The notes: generated by a model from the sequence alone, not told the origin. A stretch of 64,000 nucleotides of DNA from Gammaproteobacteria bacterium (GCA_029862165.1 JAOTXU010000016.1:1-64000), one strand, 5' to 3'. Numbered from the stretch's first letter, positions 36,150 through 45,407 are shown. Translations and numbers: made by a program.

Positions 36150-36413
36150 CTAGTAATCGTCGATTTGTCGCGCCGCGATTCCACGCTCGACCAACAATAC
36201 TGGAATGTCATTATCGATTCGATAAATGATCGTTCCATTGTCGGTTATCAGCGCTGCTTCGATGATTTGCTCAATTTTCTCGCCATCGACGTACCTGGCT
36301 CGACCGGACTTGATTAGTTCATTGAGAGTGTCGAGTTTGTTCGGCGGTATTGGTCTTAGTGGCCGGTGACTCGTTGGGCAGGCGAGTATGTCGATAATAT
36401 CGCGATCTATCAT
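36150..36413 (-). CDS. Trm112-like (UPF0434) small protein
   Basis: 87 residues. The opening IIDILACPTSHRPLRP and the closing TIIYRIDNDIPVLLVERGI match the Trm112/YcaR pattern, in which a single zinc-ribbon-like domain acts as an activator or small chaperone subunit. Only one of the usual four cysteines is kept, so zinc binding is unlikely. An insert (about 25-50) makes it longer than the common form of about 60. It overlaps the transaldolase stop by 4 bp (ATGA) and is probably co-translated. Confidence 0.85.
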   Translation of the reverse strand: MIDRDIIDILACPTSHRPLRPIPPNKLDTLNELIKSGRARYVDGEKIEQIIEAALITDNGTIIYRIDNDIPVLLVERGIAARQIDDY

Positions 36414-37510
36414 GCGGATCTCAGTCGAACGCGTTCACTTTCGAGGCTCTGCATCAGCGCATCAAATGAATTTGAGAACTTCTCCAATCCCTCATCCTCC
36501 AAACTCTTTGCGATCGCATGCAGGTCTATGCCCAGTTTCGCCAGCTTCGTTAATGACTGGTTGTATAGTTCCACTTCACTGCCAATTCGCGGTTGTGGTT
36601 GCCCATGATCGCGGTAAGCATCGAGTGTTTTGGGCGGCAGCGTATTAACTGTCTGCTGCCCAATCAGGTTCTCCACGTACATTACATCACTGTACTGCGG
36701 GTTTTTGGTGCTTGTGCTGGCCCACAACAGTCTTTGAGGTTGAGCGCCGGTTTTGCTGAGCTTTGTCCAGCGTTCGCTGGCGCCGACCTCTGAAAATACC
36801 TGATAGGCAGATTTTGCACTGGCAATTGCCGTACGCCCACACAGATCCGGATCGAGCTCGCTAAGCTTTTTATCTACCGCCGAGTCAATGCGGCTCAAAA
36901 AGAAACTAGCCACCGAGGCTACACGGTCCAGCGGCAATTGCGCCCGGTTGCGACTTTCAAGACCGCTCAGATAGGCGTCGATCACGTCTTTGTAGCGATC
37001 GACGCTGAACAATAATGTGACGTTGACGTTGATGCCTTCGAAAATGAGCCGCTCTATCGCCGCCAGACCTGCACGTGTCCCGGGAATCTTGATCATAAGG
37101 TTGGACCGGCCAACCTGGCGCCATAACCATCTTCCCTGTTCGATACTCGCAACGGCGTCATGTGCAAGATGTGGCGATACCTCAAGACTGACGTAACCGT
37201 CGGAGCCATCGGTGGCATCGTACACTGGTCTCAGCACATCGGCGGCAGTCCGGATATCGTCAACCACCAGGTTAAGATAAATCTGATCCGCATCCGCGCC
37301 CTGGTTGGCTAGCATCGAAATTGTTTCGTCGTACTGACCGGTTTGAGTTATTGCCTTGTGGAAAATAGAGGGGTTCGAAGTAACTCCGCTGACACCGTCA
37401 TTTTTTATCAGCGACGCCAAACCACCGCCATCGAGCAAATCACGTTCGATGTAATCCAGCCAGATACTCTGACCCAGTGCCTTGAGCGCCAGCAGTGGGT
37501 TGCTACTCAT
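36410..37510 (-). CDS. tal: Transaldolase
   Basis: About 366 residues from ATG 37510. An in-frame ATG at 37540 lies inside the hairpin 37527-37554 and is rejected. Motifs: SGVTSNPSIFHKAI near the N-terminus, the Schiff-base lysine in NLMIKIPGTRAG and LLWASTSTKNPQYSD near the end. The size and order fit the longer TalB/TAL-PGI-type transaldolases of the non-oxidative pentose phosphate pathway (sedoheptulose-7-P plus glyceraldehyde-3-P to erythrose-4-P plus fructose-6-P). Confidence 0.94.
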   Translation of the reverse strand: MSSNPLLALKALGQSIWLDYIERDLLDGGGLASLIKNDGVSGVTSNPSIFHKAITQTGQYDETISMLANQGADADQIYLNLVVDDIRTAADVLRPVYDATDGSDGYVSLEVSPHLAHDAVASIEQGRWLWRQVGRSNLMIKIPGTRAGLAAIERLIFEGINVNVTLLFSVDRYKDVIDAYLSGLESRNRAQLPLDRVASVASFFLSRIDSAVDKKLSELDPDLCGRTAIASAKSAYQVFSEVGASERWTKLSKTGAQPQRLLWASTSTKNPQYSDVMYVENLIGQQTVNTLPPKTLDAYRDHGQPQPRIGSEVELYNQSLTKLAKLGIDLHAIAKSLEDEGLEKFSNSFDALMQSLESERVRLRSA

Positions 37511-37526
37511 TCCAAGTCCAACAACG

Positions 37527-37554
37527 GAGCTGCCGGCCAAAAGGCCGGCAGCTC
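37527..37554 (-). terminator. Perfect 12-bp hairpin between the GlsB-like gene and transaldolase
   Basis: GAGCTGCCGGCC - AAAA - GGCCGGCAGCTC is a perfect inverted repeat just after the GlsB/YeaQ stop and 17 bp before the transaldolase start. The minus-strand side has only a weak T-rich tail (CGTTGTT), so it may be a partial terminator or an mRNA processing/stability element. Confidence 0.55.
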
Positions 37555-37561
37555 GATGTAT

Positions 37562-37819
37562 TTATCCTTTTCTCTTTTTGAGCTTGCGATAGCCGAACAA
37601 CAGCAGCAAAGCGCCACCGATAGCGATCACCATACTGCCCAGATTGAATCCGGTGACAGTGCCCAGACCTACTGCCGAAGCGATGAATCCGCCGACGAAG
37701 GCGCCGGCAATGCCGATCAGAATCGTAATAAAAATACCGCCGGGATCATCTCCGGGCATGATGAACTTTGCCAGTGCCCCAACAATGAGTCCCATTAATA
37801 TCCAACTAAGAATCCCCAT
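37562..37819 (-). CDS. GlsB/YeaQ/YmgE-family small membrane protein
   Basis: 85 residues with three hydrophobic helices rich in glycine (ILSWILMGLIVGALAKFIMP, GIFITILIGIAGAFVGGFIA), the usual length and layout of this stress-induced transglycosylase-associated family. It ends in a basic KLKKRKG tail. Function is unknown. It is followed by a perfect hairpin and then transaldolase. Confidence 0.93.
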   Translation of the reverse strand: MGILSWILMGLIVGALAKFIMPGDDPGGIFITILIGIAGAFVGGFIASAVGLGTVTGFNLGSMVIAIGGALLLLFGYRKLKKRKG

Positions 37820-37839
37820 AACTATCCCCTTAAAGTGAG

Positions 37840-38520
37840 TTATCCAATTCCCAAAAGCTCAACTTCGAATATCAGTGTCGCTGCGGGTGGAATTGTGGGT
37901 GGCTTCCCGTGATCGCCGTAAGCGATATCTGATGGGCAAACCAACCGCGATTTTCCGCCGACTTTGATCTGTTGTACGCCTTCGGTCCAGCAGGCGATAA
38001 CGCGATTCAGCGGGAATTTGGTCGGTGTGCCTCGTTCAACTGAACTGTCGAACACAGTTCCGTCGGGTAGTGTGCCGTGATAATGGACCTCAACAGTGTC
38101 AGTTGCTGCAGGCTGTGGCCCGTCACCGGCAACAAGTTCGAACATGATCAATCCGGAGTCGAAGGTTTGGGCCCCGGATTCAGCGGCCATTTTGGCATGG
38201 TATTCTGTCGCGGCGCTTTTATTTCTTTCCATCGCTGCCTGTGCGCGACCCCGCCCAAATTCAGAAAGTTTTTCCCTGTACTCCTGCAGATCGACCGCCG
38301 TCTCGTGGCCGCTAACGCCGTCGGTCAGACCGGATTTGAGCAGCGCCAGTTCGTTAGCACTCAGATCGTATTGCTCCAGGCTCTGGGCGATGGCCAGCCC
38401 CAGCGCATAGACGGTCTTGTCTTCATCCGTAGCAAGTTCTGGCGCCGGACTCTCGGCCGGGATCTTGGCGCACGCCGCCATCGACGCTGTGGCAATAATA
38501 ATGAGGCAAAGCCTGATCAT
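37840..38520 (-). CDS. FKBP-type peptidyl-prolyl isomerase lipoprotein (FkpA/Mip-like)
   Basis: 226 residues from ATG 38520, which gives a clear lipoprotein signal (MIRLCLIIIATASMAAC) and has CGGGG nine bases upstream; longer frames would bury it. A helical dimerisation domain (about 35-120) precedes the FKBP domain (about 130-226: DTVEVHYHGTLPDGTVFDSS, IPPAATLIFEVELLGIG). It should catalyse proline isomerisation and act as a folding helper in the periplasm. Confidence 0.93.
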   Translation of the reverse strand: MIRLCLIIIATASMAACAKIPAESPAPELATDEDKTVYALGLAIAQSLEQYDLSANELALLKSGLTDGVSGHETAVDLQEYREKLSEFGRGRAQAAMERNKSAATEYHAKMAAESGAQTFDSGLIMFELVAGDGPQPAATDTVEVHYHGTLPDGTVFDSSVERGTPTKFPLNRVIACWTEGVQQIKVGGKSRLVCPSDIAYGDHGKPPTIPPAATLIFEVELLGIG

Positions 38521-38763
38521 CTCTGAATCCCCGACCATAAATGAAGCGCACACCCTACCGGAAATGAGTCTGGGCCGGCAAGCCATTCCAGTGGCGGAAT
38601 TTGCAACGCCTTGTTACGGCGTAGGAACAGAACATGACAGGATATACTAGCCGGCAAGAGCTACCCCGAAACAGCGTTTCCGCGCAATCGAACCGGCGCG
38701 CCGTGGGTGGCTGATGCGATGAAAAAGTAAGCCCTTACATTCCAAGCAAGCACAGGTGTCGCA

Positions 38764-40185
38764 GTGAGCCACATGAATCCTGACCGACTTGAATTAAACG
38801 ACGTAATCCAGGCCGTAAGTGAGGCGGCGCGAGTCTATATGGAGACGGTGGATGAACGACCGGTAATTAGTCCACGTGCCGACGAGGCAAGTCGGAGCTT
38901 CGAACGAGCTTTGCCGGAAGATGGTGATGGTGCTGTAGTCGCGTTGAACGAGCTAATTCGTGAAGCGCCGGATGCGGCAGCGACGACGTCAGGGCCTCGC
39001 TACTTTCACTTTGTAACCGGTGGTACGACTCCCGCGGCCCTTGGGGCCGACTGGCTTGCCACGGCCATGGATCAGATCGCTTATACATGGGTGTCGTCGC
39101 CACTGGGTGTGCAACTCGAGTTGCTGAGTCTGGCTTGGTTGCGTCAATTATTCGATTTGCCCGATCGGCTTACCGGGATCATGACAACCGGTGCGACCAT
39201 GGCCAACTATGTCTGTTTGGCCGGTGCCCGCCAATGGTGGGGGCAGGAGCACGGTGTCGATGTGTCAGAGGCTGGCATGCAAACGATGCCCCAGGTGCCA
39301 GTGTTTAGCAGTGGCTATGTTCACGCCAGTTCATTGAAAGTAGCGTCGATGCTGGGCATCGGTCGCTCGGCGATTCAGCGCTTTAGTCGCGATGATGCCG
39401 GCCGTCTCGATGCGGATGCAATGGAGACCGCATTAAAGTCGTTAAACGGCAAACCGGCGATCATCATTGCCAATGCCGGCGAAGTTAACATGGGTGATTT
39501 CGATCCTGTCTCGCAAATGGCGGATCTCGCGCAACGTTACAACGCCTGGTTACACGTCGATGGCGCATTTGGTTTATTCGCTCGCGTGTCGCCACGAACC
39601 GCACACCTTTGTGCCGGCGTTGAACGGGCTGACTCGATAACCACCGACGGCCACAAGTGGCTCAACGTGCCCTACGACTGCGGTTTTGCTTTTGTGCGTG
39701 ACGCGGATTTACTGGCCCGCACATTTACGTATCGTGCCGACTATTTGCCCAAGCCTGACGATCCCCGGCCTACCTTTGGAGCTATCGGACCTGAAAGTTC
39801 GCGACGTGCACGGGCGTTATCTGTATGGGCGACTTTACGCGCATACGGTCGCCGCGGTGTGCGGGAAATGGTTGAAAGACACCTGGATCTGGCGCAGCAG
39901 ATGGCGCAACGGGTAGATGCCGCACCCGAACTGGAACGTCTGGCTGAGGTGCCGTTAAATATCGTTTGTTTTCGTTTCAATCCGGGCGAGCGGGGCGAGG
40001 GAGAATTGGATGAACTCAATCGTCGTCTCGGTGCGGCGATCGTCGCCGATGGTCGCGCGTTAGCGGGCACGACATTGTTCGAGGGCCGTGTTGCCCTCCG
40101 ACCGGCTCTGGTCAATTGGCGCACCACACCGGCCGATGTAGATTTTTTTATTGACGTCGTCCGACAACTCGCTGCGCAGCTCTGA
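38764..40185 (+). CDS. Group II pyridoxal-5'-phosphate-dependent decarboxylase
   Basis: 473 residues from GTG 38764 (ATG at 38773 is also possible). The PLP-lysine motif TTDGHKWLNVPYDCG (about residue 296), the cofactor histidine region (WLHVDGAFGLF) and a glycine-rich GIMTTGATMANYVCL are typical of the aromatic-L-amino-acid/glutamate decarboxylase superfamily. The N-terminal PRYFHFVTGGTTPAAL is common in the aromatic branch. The substrate cannot be fixed. It appears monocistronic. Confidence 0.92.
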   Translation: MSHMNPDRLELNDVIQAVSEAARVYMETVDERPVISPRADEASRSFERALPEDGDGAVVALNELIREAPDAAATTSGPRYFHFVTGGTTPAALGADWLATAMDQIAYTWVSSPLGVQLELLSLAWLRQLFDLPDRLTGIMTTGATMANYVCLAGARQWWGQEHGVDVSEAGMQTMPQVPVFSSGYVHASSLKVASMLGIGRSAIQRFSRDDAGRLDADAMETALKSLNGKPAIIIANAGEVNMGDFDPVSQMADLAQRYNAWLHVDGAFGLFARVSPRTAHLCAGVERADSITTDGHKWLNVPYDCGFAFVRDADLLARTFTYRADYLPKPDDPRPTFGAIGPESSRRARALSVWATLRAYGRRGVREMVERHLDLAQQMAQRVDAAPELERLAEVPLNIVCFRFNPGERGEGELDELNRRLGAAIVADGRALAGTTLFEGRVALRPALVNWRTTPADVDFFIDVVRQLAAQL

Positions 40186-40284
40186 CCGGCGGTTTAACTC
40201 ACTCCCAACCCCCTGGCAGCCAGTTCTTTTTTGACTATTTATATCAATAGTTTAAAGGCTATTTCTCAAGTTTTCTAACGCATC

Positions 40285-40333
40285 GTTCAGTCTAAGCTGA
40301 ACACGATTCACGCGGCATTCAGGTTCAGTTCAG
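40285..40333 (+). promoter_or_regulatory. Cluster of GTTCAG/CTGAAC sites upstream of the envelope operon
   Basis: GTTCAG-TCTAAG-CTGAAC forms an inverted repeat at 40285-40302. Two further GTTCAG copies overlap by one base at 40323-40333. They lie 80-130 bp before the first gene of the seven-gene operon and look like binding sites for one regulator, not identified. Confidence 0.4.
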
Positions 40334-40415
40334 CGATTCGCGCATACCTTCCAATGCAGTGTCGGTGCATTAGTTTTTGTGCCGTTTTAAAAAGAACCGC
40401 CGGAAGGAGAATCTC

Positions 40416-41255
40416 ATGACAAACGCATCGTCCTTTCGCGGCCGACCGCGTAGTCTACTGAGCCTGGGTCTGATCCTGCTGGGTTCAGTCGCCGCGACTA
40501 CTGTGTCAGCCAGCGCGACAGGCCCAACCATACGATTATTTCCCACCACAGTTCTGGAAGACATCCGCCACACCGGCCAGGTTGCCGAAGAAATGGAAAG
40601 CGGATTACAAAGCATCATCGGCAAGCTGGACCAGCAGCAGCAGCTTTTCCTGGAAGCAAAATGCGACGGCGCTGAAGGCGACCCCGGTTGCGAACAAATA
40701 GCTAAACAGCTTGGTGCAACCTATCTGGATATGCTCAATGTCATGAACGAACGGCTGCCGGATATGGAACGTGCCGTATCGAGTACGCGTAACAGCCTTG
40801 AAAAACGATTGCGCACTGAAGTGGGCAAAAAAATGACCCCATGGGCGTTACAGGAAAATCTGCTCGGAACCACGCCCCAGGCGGCAGCCAAAGCACAGCC
40901 TGCAATGCGCGGGCGCTCCGGTTTGCGTCTTAGTGAGCGATTTCGTCAGTACTACAATCTCGTGGCGAGTAATGGCGGCGCCGGCGCCGAGCAATCGTTG
41001 ACTGTCGTCGCTGCGGATATCTATCTGGACATGGATGAAGCAGCCGACCTGATTGCCCGTACGCAGGAAGAAATCGGTCGTGCCACGCTGCTGGAACAAC
41101 TCAACCAGTCTTTCGGCGTCATTACACCGGAAATGCAGGAAGTTGTGCAGGGCGTGAAATCGATACTGTTTGGTGATTTCGAGGGCGCCGCACCAGTTTC
41201 GGGCCCGCCACCGAGCGATGTGAAGCAGGCCTATAGCAGCCCCCTCGAGATGTAA
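40416..41255 (+). CDS. Secreted alpha-helical protein, first gene of the envelope operon
   Basis: 279 residues from ATG 40416, with AGGAG eight bases upstream. A signal peptide (SLLSLGLILLGSVAATTVSA) ends near ASA. The mature part is mostly helical, with stretches compatible with coiled coil (EEMESGLQSIIGKLDQQQQL, ERLPDMERAVSSTRNSLEKR) and two cysteines (about 90-100). No known domain was recognised. It heads a seven-gene operon with a TolQ-like channel, 9 bp before the next gene, and is probably periplasmic. Function unknown. Confidence 0.85.
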   Translation: MTNASSFRGRPRSLLSLGLILLGSVAATTVSASATGPTIRLFPTTVLEDIRHTGQVAEEMESGLQSIIGKLDQQQQLFLEAKCDGAEGDPGCEQIAKQLGATYLDMLNVMNERLPDMERAVSSTRNSLEKRLRTEVGKKMTPWALQENLLGTTPQAAAKAQPAMRGRSGLRLSERFRQYYNLVASNGGAGAEQSLTVVAADIYLDMDEAADLIARTQEEIGRATLLEQLNQSFGVITPEMQEVVQGVKSILFGDFEGAAPVSGPPPSDVKQAYSSPLEM

Positions 41256-41264
41256 CGGAGTTAA

Positions 41265-41804
41265 ATGATGAAGATATTTAAACTTGCGGCGCTGCCCCTG
41301 TGCATGGCTGTTTTGGCAAGCTCCGGCTGCGCAACTACGCCACAACCCGATTGCTCGCTACCCGGCGGCCACAACTTCCGTACAGCGATGGAGACCAGCA
41401 AGGCGCAACTCAGTAATGGCTGTGTGGCCTTGTTCGATGCCTATTTTGACCGTTTGCTGACAATAGCCGAAGGCGATCCCAAACCGAGGCACAAACAGGC
41501 CTTCAGTGAGTTTCTTGAATGGTCTACCGACACCGGGTTGCTCAGTCGCAGGCAGGCGCAGGCGTATTACAACCGCTACTTCAACGTGAAGTTCATGTCG
41601 CTGGCCGGTGACTACAACAATTGTTCGTACACCTGTCCGCGCCAGGCAGAACTATTGACCCGTATGGAAGAAGAGCTCAGCGACAAAGAGCAGGGGCTAC
41701 TGCGTGTCTCACTCGATCCCGATAGTTATTATCGTGCGGACCAGTTGTTGAAAGAAACCGAGTTGGTCCTGGCAGCAACCTGTACTGCCTGCACGGCAGA
41801 CTAG
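41265..41804 (+). CDS. Cysteine-rich lipoprotein of the envelope operon
   Basis: 179 residues. Lipobox VLASSGC gives a lipoprotein. The mature protein keeps several cysteines, grouped as pairs (CSYTC, CTACTAD at the end), which could form disulfides. It is mainly helical, with no recognised domain. Spacing to both neighbours is 9 bp, so it is co-transcribed with the secreted helical protein and the channel protein. Confidence 0.85.
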   Translation: MMKIFKLAALPLCMAVLASSGCATTPQPDCSLPGGHNFRTAMETSKAQLSNGCVALFDAYFDRLLTIAEGDPKPRHKQAFSEFLEWSTDTGLLSRRQAQAYYNRYFNVKFMSLAGDYNNCSYTCPRQAELLTRMEEELSDKEQGLLRVSLDPDSYYRADQLLKETELVLAATCTACTAD

Positions 41805-41813
41805 CGTCCGTTC

Positions 41814-42467
41814 ATGCGGGCGCAAAACGGAAATCAGTTCCTGAACGGCGTCGCTAGTGGCGCCGCCAGTGCGGCTTTGGGTGGTCTGATGCTGTTGTAC
41901 ATAGCAGCACGCGGCGATCTGATCTCATCAGGTATCAATGCAGGGACTGAAGCACCAGGGTGGTTCCGATGGGTGGATCATAACCTCGGGCTTTCCCTGC
42001 CGGTGTTCGTCATTCTTCTGATTTTGTTTATCCAAACCCTGAGCGAGCTGCGTCGTCGAGTCGCGGCGCATGACCGGGCCGACCGCATCGCGCAAATGGA
42101 TCACATGGCCGATATTTGGACCAGCTTGTTTTTTGGCGTCGGCGTGATCTGGACCGCCATCGGCATGCGTACTGCGTTGTTGCACGCATTGGGCGATCCA
42201 TCCTCAACGTTGGAGGAGGGCGCTTTTGCGGTGCTACAAAGAATGGTTGACGGTGGCATTCTGATAGCGCTGTCCACCACTATTGTAGGTGGCATAGGCG
42301 GTTACCTGATGCGCGTGGTTAAGACGATTTCTGTCGGGGCCGAACTCAAGCGCAGTTACACCAAGCACGGCCGTGAGGATGCGCAAGCCATACGCGACAG
42401 TCTTGCGTCGATGAATCGTCATCTCGAAGGGATGTCCGCAGACCCATCCGGAGAGCCAGAGGCGTGA
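41814..42467 (+). CDS. TolQ/ExbB/MotA-type proton-channel-like membrane protein
   Basis: 217 residues. Four hydrophobic segments: ALGGLMLLYIAARG (about 22-37), LSLPVFVILLILFIQ (about 58-75), and the closely spaced pair FFGVGVIWTAIGMRTALL and GILIALSTTIVGGIGGYLMR. The last two match the conserved third and fourth helices of ExbB/TolQ, which line the ion path. The protein is slightly shorter than ExbB/TolQ and has a charged C-terminal tail. The next gene, overlapping by 4 bp (GTGA), encodes a TolR/ExbD-like partner. Confidence 0.85.
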   Translation: MRAQNGNQFLNGVASGAASAALGGLMLLYIAARGDLISSGINAGTEAPGWFRWVDHNLGLSLPVFVILLILFIQTLSELRRRVAAHDRADRIAQMDHMADIWTSLFFGVGVIWTAIGMRTALLHALGDPSSTLEEGAFAVLQRMVDGGILIALSTTIVGGIGGYLMRVVKTISVGAELKRSYTKHGREDAQAIRDSLASMNRHLEGMSADPSGEPEA

Positions 42468-43285
42468 ATGCGATGCCCTGGCAACTGTCATACGCGGCGT
42501 CCGCTGAGCTCGAAAACTCTGAGTTACAGACCGATGTCATGCGCTTCATGGCCATACTGGCGTTTTGTCTGGTCGCAATCTTTGCCATCGTGCAGAGCAT
42601 TCCGCTCGAACCAAGGCAGAGCCAGACACCGGCAGTCGAAACAAAACGCGTTGTTGAAATTCCCCAACCGGCACCTATTCCGCGGCCCGCACCGGCAAAG
42701 GCAAAACCGACACCTGGCCCAAAGCCGCTGACCAAAGTCGCACAACCGCAACCCAAAACAGTCGCCAAACCAGTCAGGTCCCAGCGGCCAGAACCGGTAA
42801 ACTTGCCCACTCCCGCGGCGGCTCCCAAACCGGTTCCGCGTGAAATACGAGCACCAGTCGTTGAACGGACCACATTAGCCGTACCAACTCCGGTGCCCGT
42901 CCAAACAGCACCGCCGGCTCGGCAGGGCCTTTCTCTTAGTTTTGAATCTGACGCGGTTTTGCGTAGTTTGGTCGAGCAACAAAGGGTGAGTCTGTTTGCC
43001 ATCGACGGAGAAACGTTTTATCGGATGTCCGTTATGGGCAGCCGCATCGACTTTGCTTCCGGTGCCACCCCGGCGCAGTACCATGAAATGGTTTTCGAAA
43101 CGGTACCGGTCGAAGTCGCACAATCGTTTGAACTGCAGCACGCCGGCCGGGCACGGGATGTGATTTGGGGTGTGACGTTGCCCGCCGGGACGACACTTCA
43201 GTTGCAGCGCTTCGTACAGACCAATTTCAGCGGCAGTCTGATCATTACAGCTGACGCGAAGCTGGCACTGGCCGGGAGCAAATAG
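42464..43285 (+). CDS. TolR/ExbD/MotB-like protein with proline-rich periplasmic stalk
   Basis: 273 residues from GTG 42464. A short N-terminus is followed by one membrane helix (TDVMRFMAILAFCLVAIFAI). Its start carries Asp24, the same place as the essential membrane aspartate of ExbD (25), TolR (23) and MotB (32). A long Pro/Ala/Lys/Val-rich stalk (about 50-155), like that of TonB, leads to a C-terminal folded domain (about 165-273) with no recognised family. It overlaps the channel gene and is 2 bp from the next gene. Confidence 0.82.
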   Translation: MNAMPWQLSYAASAELENSELQTDVMRFMAILAFCLVAIFAIVQSIPLEPRQSQTPAVETKRVVEIPQPAPIPRPAPAKAKPTPGPKPLTKVAQPQPKTVAKPVRSQRPEPVNLPTPAAAPKPVPREIRAPVVERTTLAVPTPVPVQTAPPARQGLSLSFESDAVLRSLVEQQRVSLFAIDGETFYRMSVMGSRIDFASGATPAQYHEMVFETVPVEVAQSFELQHAGRARDVIWGVTLPAGTTLQLQRFVQTNFSGSLIITADAKLALAGSK

Positions 43286-43287
43286 AT

Positions 43288-44775
43288 ATGTGGCGCACGA
43301 CATTGTTTATCTGTTTGTTTCTTACTGCGGGTTGTGCCGCTACTGCAGGCCACGAGTGGACCAGGTTTTCCGACGGTAGTCTGAGCGAATGGTTGGATCG
43401 TGAAGCGGTTCCCGGTCTGACCAAAACATTCAGCGAACATCCGCGATTCAAGCGTGAGACGATCCGCATCGCGGCGCTGGACGGCGAGCAGGTTGCCGGA
43501 CGCACCGACGGCCTGACAACGGCTGTAGCTGATGCATTGCATTCCGCACTGATGCAAACCGCAGGGCTGAATATTGTTCGTGTGACCGGGCCGGAGAGCT
43601 GTGCCACGACGCCGACTGGCGGTTATTACCTGGCCATTGAAACGAAGCCGTCCGGCACTCGCCGTGCTGAAATACAACTGAGAGTCTTTGATATTGTCGA
43701 GCGGCAATGGATTAGTGGCTTTGGACACCAATGGCGTGGCGAGCTGTCGTCTACACAACGCGATGCGTTACGCCAGCCAATTGTTGCCGACAGTTCCCGT
43801 GGTCACCGCGTGGCGCCTTTTACTGCCGATCAATCGGATTTACTGGCTGAACGTCTGGCGGCAGACCTGGCCTGTCATCTCATACGAAATGGCGACGATG
43901 AACTGATAGTGCAGCCAGCGAGAGACCGGGCAGCGGCATTAATCGCCGGTAATCTTGCAGGCAAACACGAAATCCCCGTCGGCGCCGAAGGCGCGATGGT
44001 ATTAGAAACACGGGTACACAGAGTTGACGACAGCTTGTACCAGGTTTGGGCGATACTGACGCCTGTCGCCACTTCGGCTGATTTGGCGGCAATAGCGGCC
44101 AGTGCATACGCTTCCGCCCCGTTGCTCAAAGCAGAGGTCGCGCGTGAACCTGGTCACACGGAAATTGTTGTTGCAAAAGCGGCAGAAAGCCATAGAACAC
44201 TGCCCCAACCACCGGTCAAGACTGCGAAGCGACTGTTGTCGCCCATAAGAGTAATTGCGACCGCAGATCCGATCGACTGCGATAAGCGTAACGCATTAAG
44301 TAGGCCAACCAGGGACCTGGGCGAGGATCCGGTTATCCAGCCCGGTACTTGTTTTGCCCTGGAGTTTGAGCGTCAACCAAAAACACACGTGTATGTAATC
44401 AGTCATCACGCAGATGCCGGTCCGGTGCGAATCTACCCGACACGATGCGATCGTGATCGTCTGGATTTCGGTGATGCACTCGTGCGATTGCCTGCAGCCC
44501 CTTTTACATGGGATTCCCGAGCGGGCGTTGAGACCTTCCACGTGTTTGCTGCGGGCAGTCAGAGTGCAACAGGACGTCTTGACAGGCTGATGGCCCAACT
44601 TCCCGATAATTGCCGGTCACGTCGCCGACACAACGTGCCGGCGCCAGCCTGGTTGAAAATCATGGACGCGACGATGCGCAGAATGGGCGACGCAGTTGCC
44701 TGGCAGTCCGTGCGTGTCTATCACCAGCCGCGCGCCGCAGCGCGACGGCTGAGCGACTTAGGAGCAATACGATGA
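43288..44775 (+). CDS. Lipoprotein with DUF4384-like C-terminal domain
   Basis: 495 residues. Lipobox FLTAGC. The first half (about 50-200) resembles a TolB-N/CsgG-like beta/alpha domain (RIAALDGEQVAGRTDGLTTA ... ALMQTAGLNIVRVTG). The second half has the DUF4384-type pattern (GTCFALEFERQPKTHVYVIS, then RIYPTRC), often found in surface or secretion-linked lipoproteins. The last residues form ATGA with the next gene's start. Domain calls are by pattern only. Confidence 0.82.
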   Translation: MWRTTLFICLFLTAGCAATAGHEWTRFSDGSLSEWLDREAVPGLTKTFSEHPRFKRETIRIAALDGEQVAGRTDGLTTAVADALHSALMQTAGLNIVRVTGPESCATTPTGGYYLAIETKPSGTRRAEIQLRVFDIVERQWISGFGHQWRGELSSTQRDALRQPIVADSSRGHRVAPFTADQSDLLAERLAADLACHLIRNGDDELIVQPARDRAAALIAGNLAGKHEIPVGAEGAMVLETRVHRVDDSLYQVWAILTPVATSADLAAIAASAYASAPLLKAEVAREPGHTEIVVAKAAESHRTLPQPPVKTAKRLLSPIRVIATADPIDCDKRNALSRPTRDLGEDPVIQPGTCFALEFERQPKTHVYVISHHADAGPVRIYPTRCDRDRLDFGDALVRLPAAPFTWDSRAGVETFHVFAAGSQSATGRLDRLMAQLPDNCRSRRRHNVPAPAWLKIMDATMRRMGDAVAWQSVRVYHQPRAAARRLSDLGAIR

Positions 44776-45407
44776 ACAGAACACTAGGATTCTTTCTTGG
44801 GAGCGCTGCTGTATTTGCAATGCTGGTCTACATACTGGGCCAACCCGTGCCGTTGGCGCAGCCTGTGAATCGCGATGCCGGTCTGAGAAAGGAGATTTTG
44901 GGGACCGAGCCCATTCAGATTCCTGCGCCGATTACCAAACCGGTCGCAGCGGCACCACAACCCGCAAAACCTGTATTGCCGACGATACCCGACAAGCAGG
45001 AGCCTGAACCTGTACCCGTAACACCGGCGCCGGCCACGGTCGATGAACCAGACGAAAATGCGCTGGCCGAAATATTCCTGGCCCAAACCAAGGCGCCGCA
45101 ACCAGAACAAAGTAGCGTGCCCGCTGTGCCGGATACTGCCGCTGCCATCGACAATAGTGCAATAGCAGCCGGACCCGTGGACGAGCTTGAGTGGTATCCC
45201 GTCTGGGACCCGTTCCACAGCGAGCTATCGGCCAATGCCTTCGCGCGACGATTGGAACGTGTAACAGGTCTGGACTATCGCGTTATCAAGACCAGTGCTA
45301 CCAATTATCGCGTTGCTGTGGGCTATACCTCGGAAGAACAACGTGCAGTTAACGTTACCATGATCGAGGAAGCCACAGGCCTGACTATTTCCGGTGGCAG
45401 TCATTGA
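44772..45407 (+). CDS. Inner-membrane-anchored protein with SPOR-like C-terminal domain
   Basis: 211 residues from ATG 44772, which overlaps the previous stop (ATGA); a longer frame starting at 44610 would lie inside that gene. One N-terminal membrane anchor (GFFLGSAAVFAMLVYILG), a Pro/Ala/Glu-rich stalk (about 50-140), then a C-terminal domain of about 70 residues (SELSANAFARRLERVTGLDY, NYRVAVGYTSEEQRAVN) with the two beta-alpha-beta halves of a SPOR-type fold. Likely a periplasmic peptidoglycan-contact protein. Confidence 0.82.
   Translation: MNRTLGFFLGSAAVFAMLVYILGQPVPLAQPVNRDAGLRKEILGTEPIQIPAPITKPVAAAPQPAKPVLPTIPDKQEPEPVPVTPAPATVDEPDENALAEIFLAQTKAPQPEQSSVPAVPDTAAAIDNSAIAAGPVDELEWYPVWDPFHSELSANAFARRLERVTGLDYRVIKTSATNYRVAVGYTSEEQRAVNVTMIEEATGLTISGGSH

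Noticed and set aside
37511-37540. Upstream ATG for transaldolase
   Set aside because: It lies inside a perfect 12-bp hairpin and adds residues not expected for the family.
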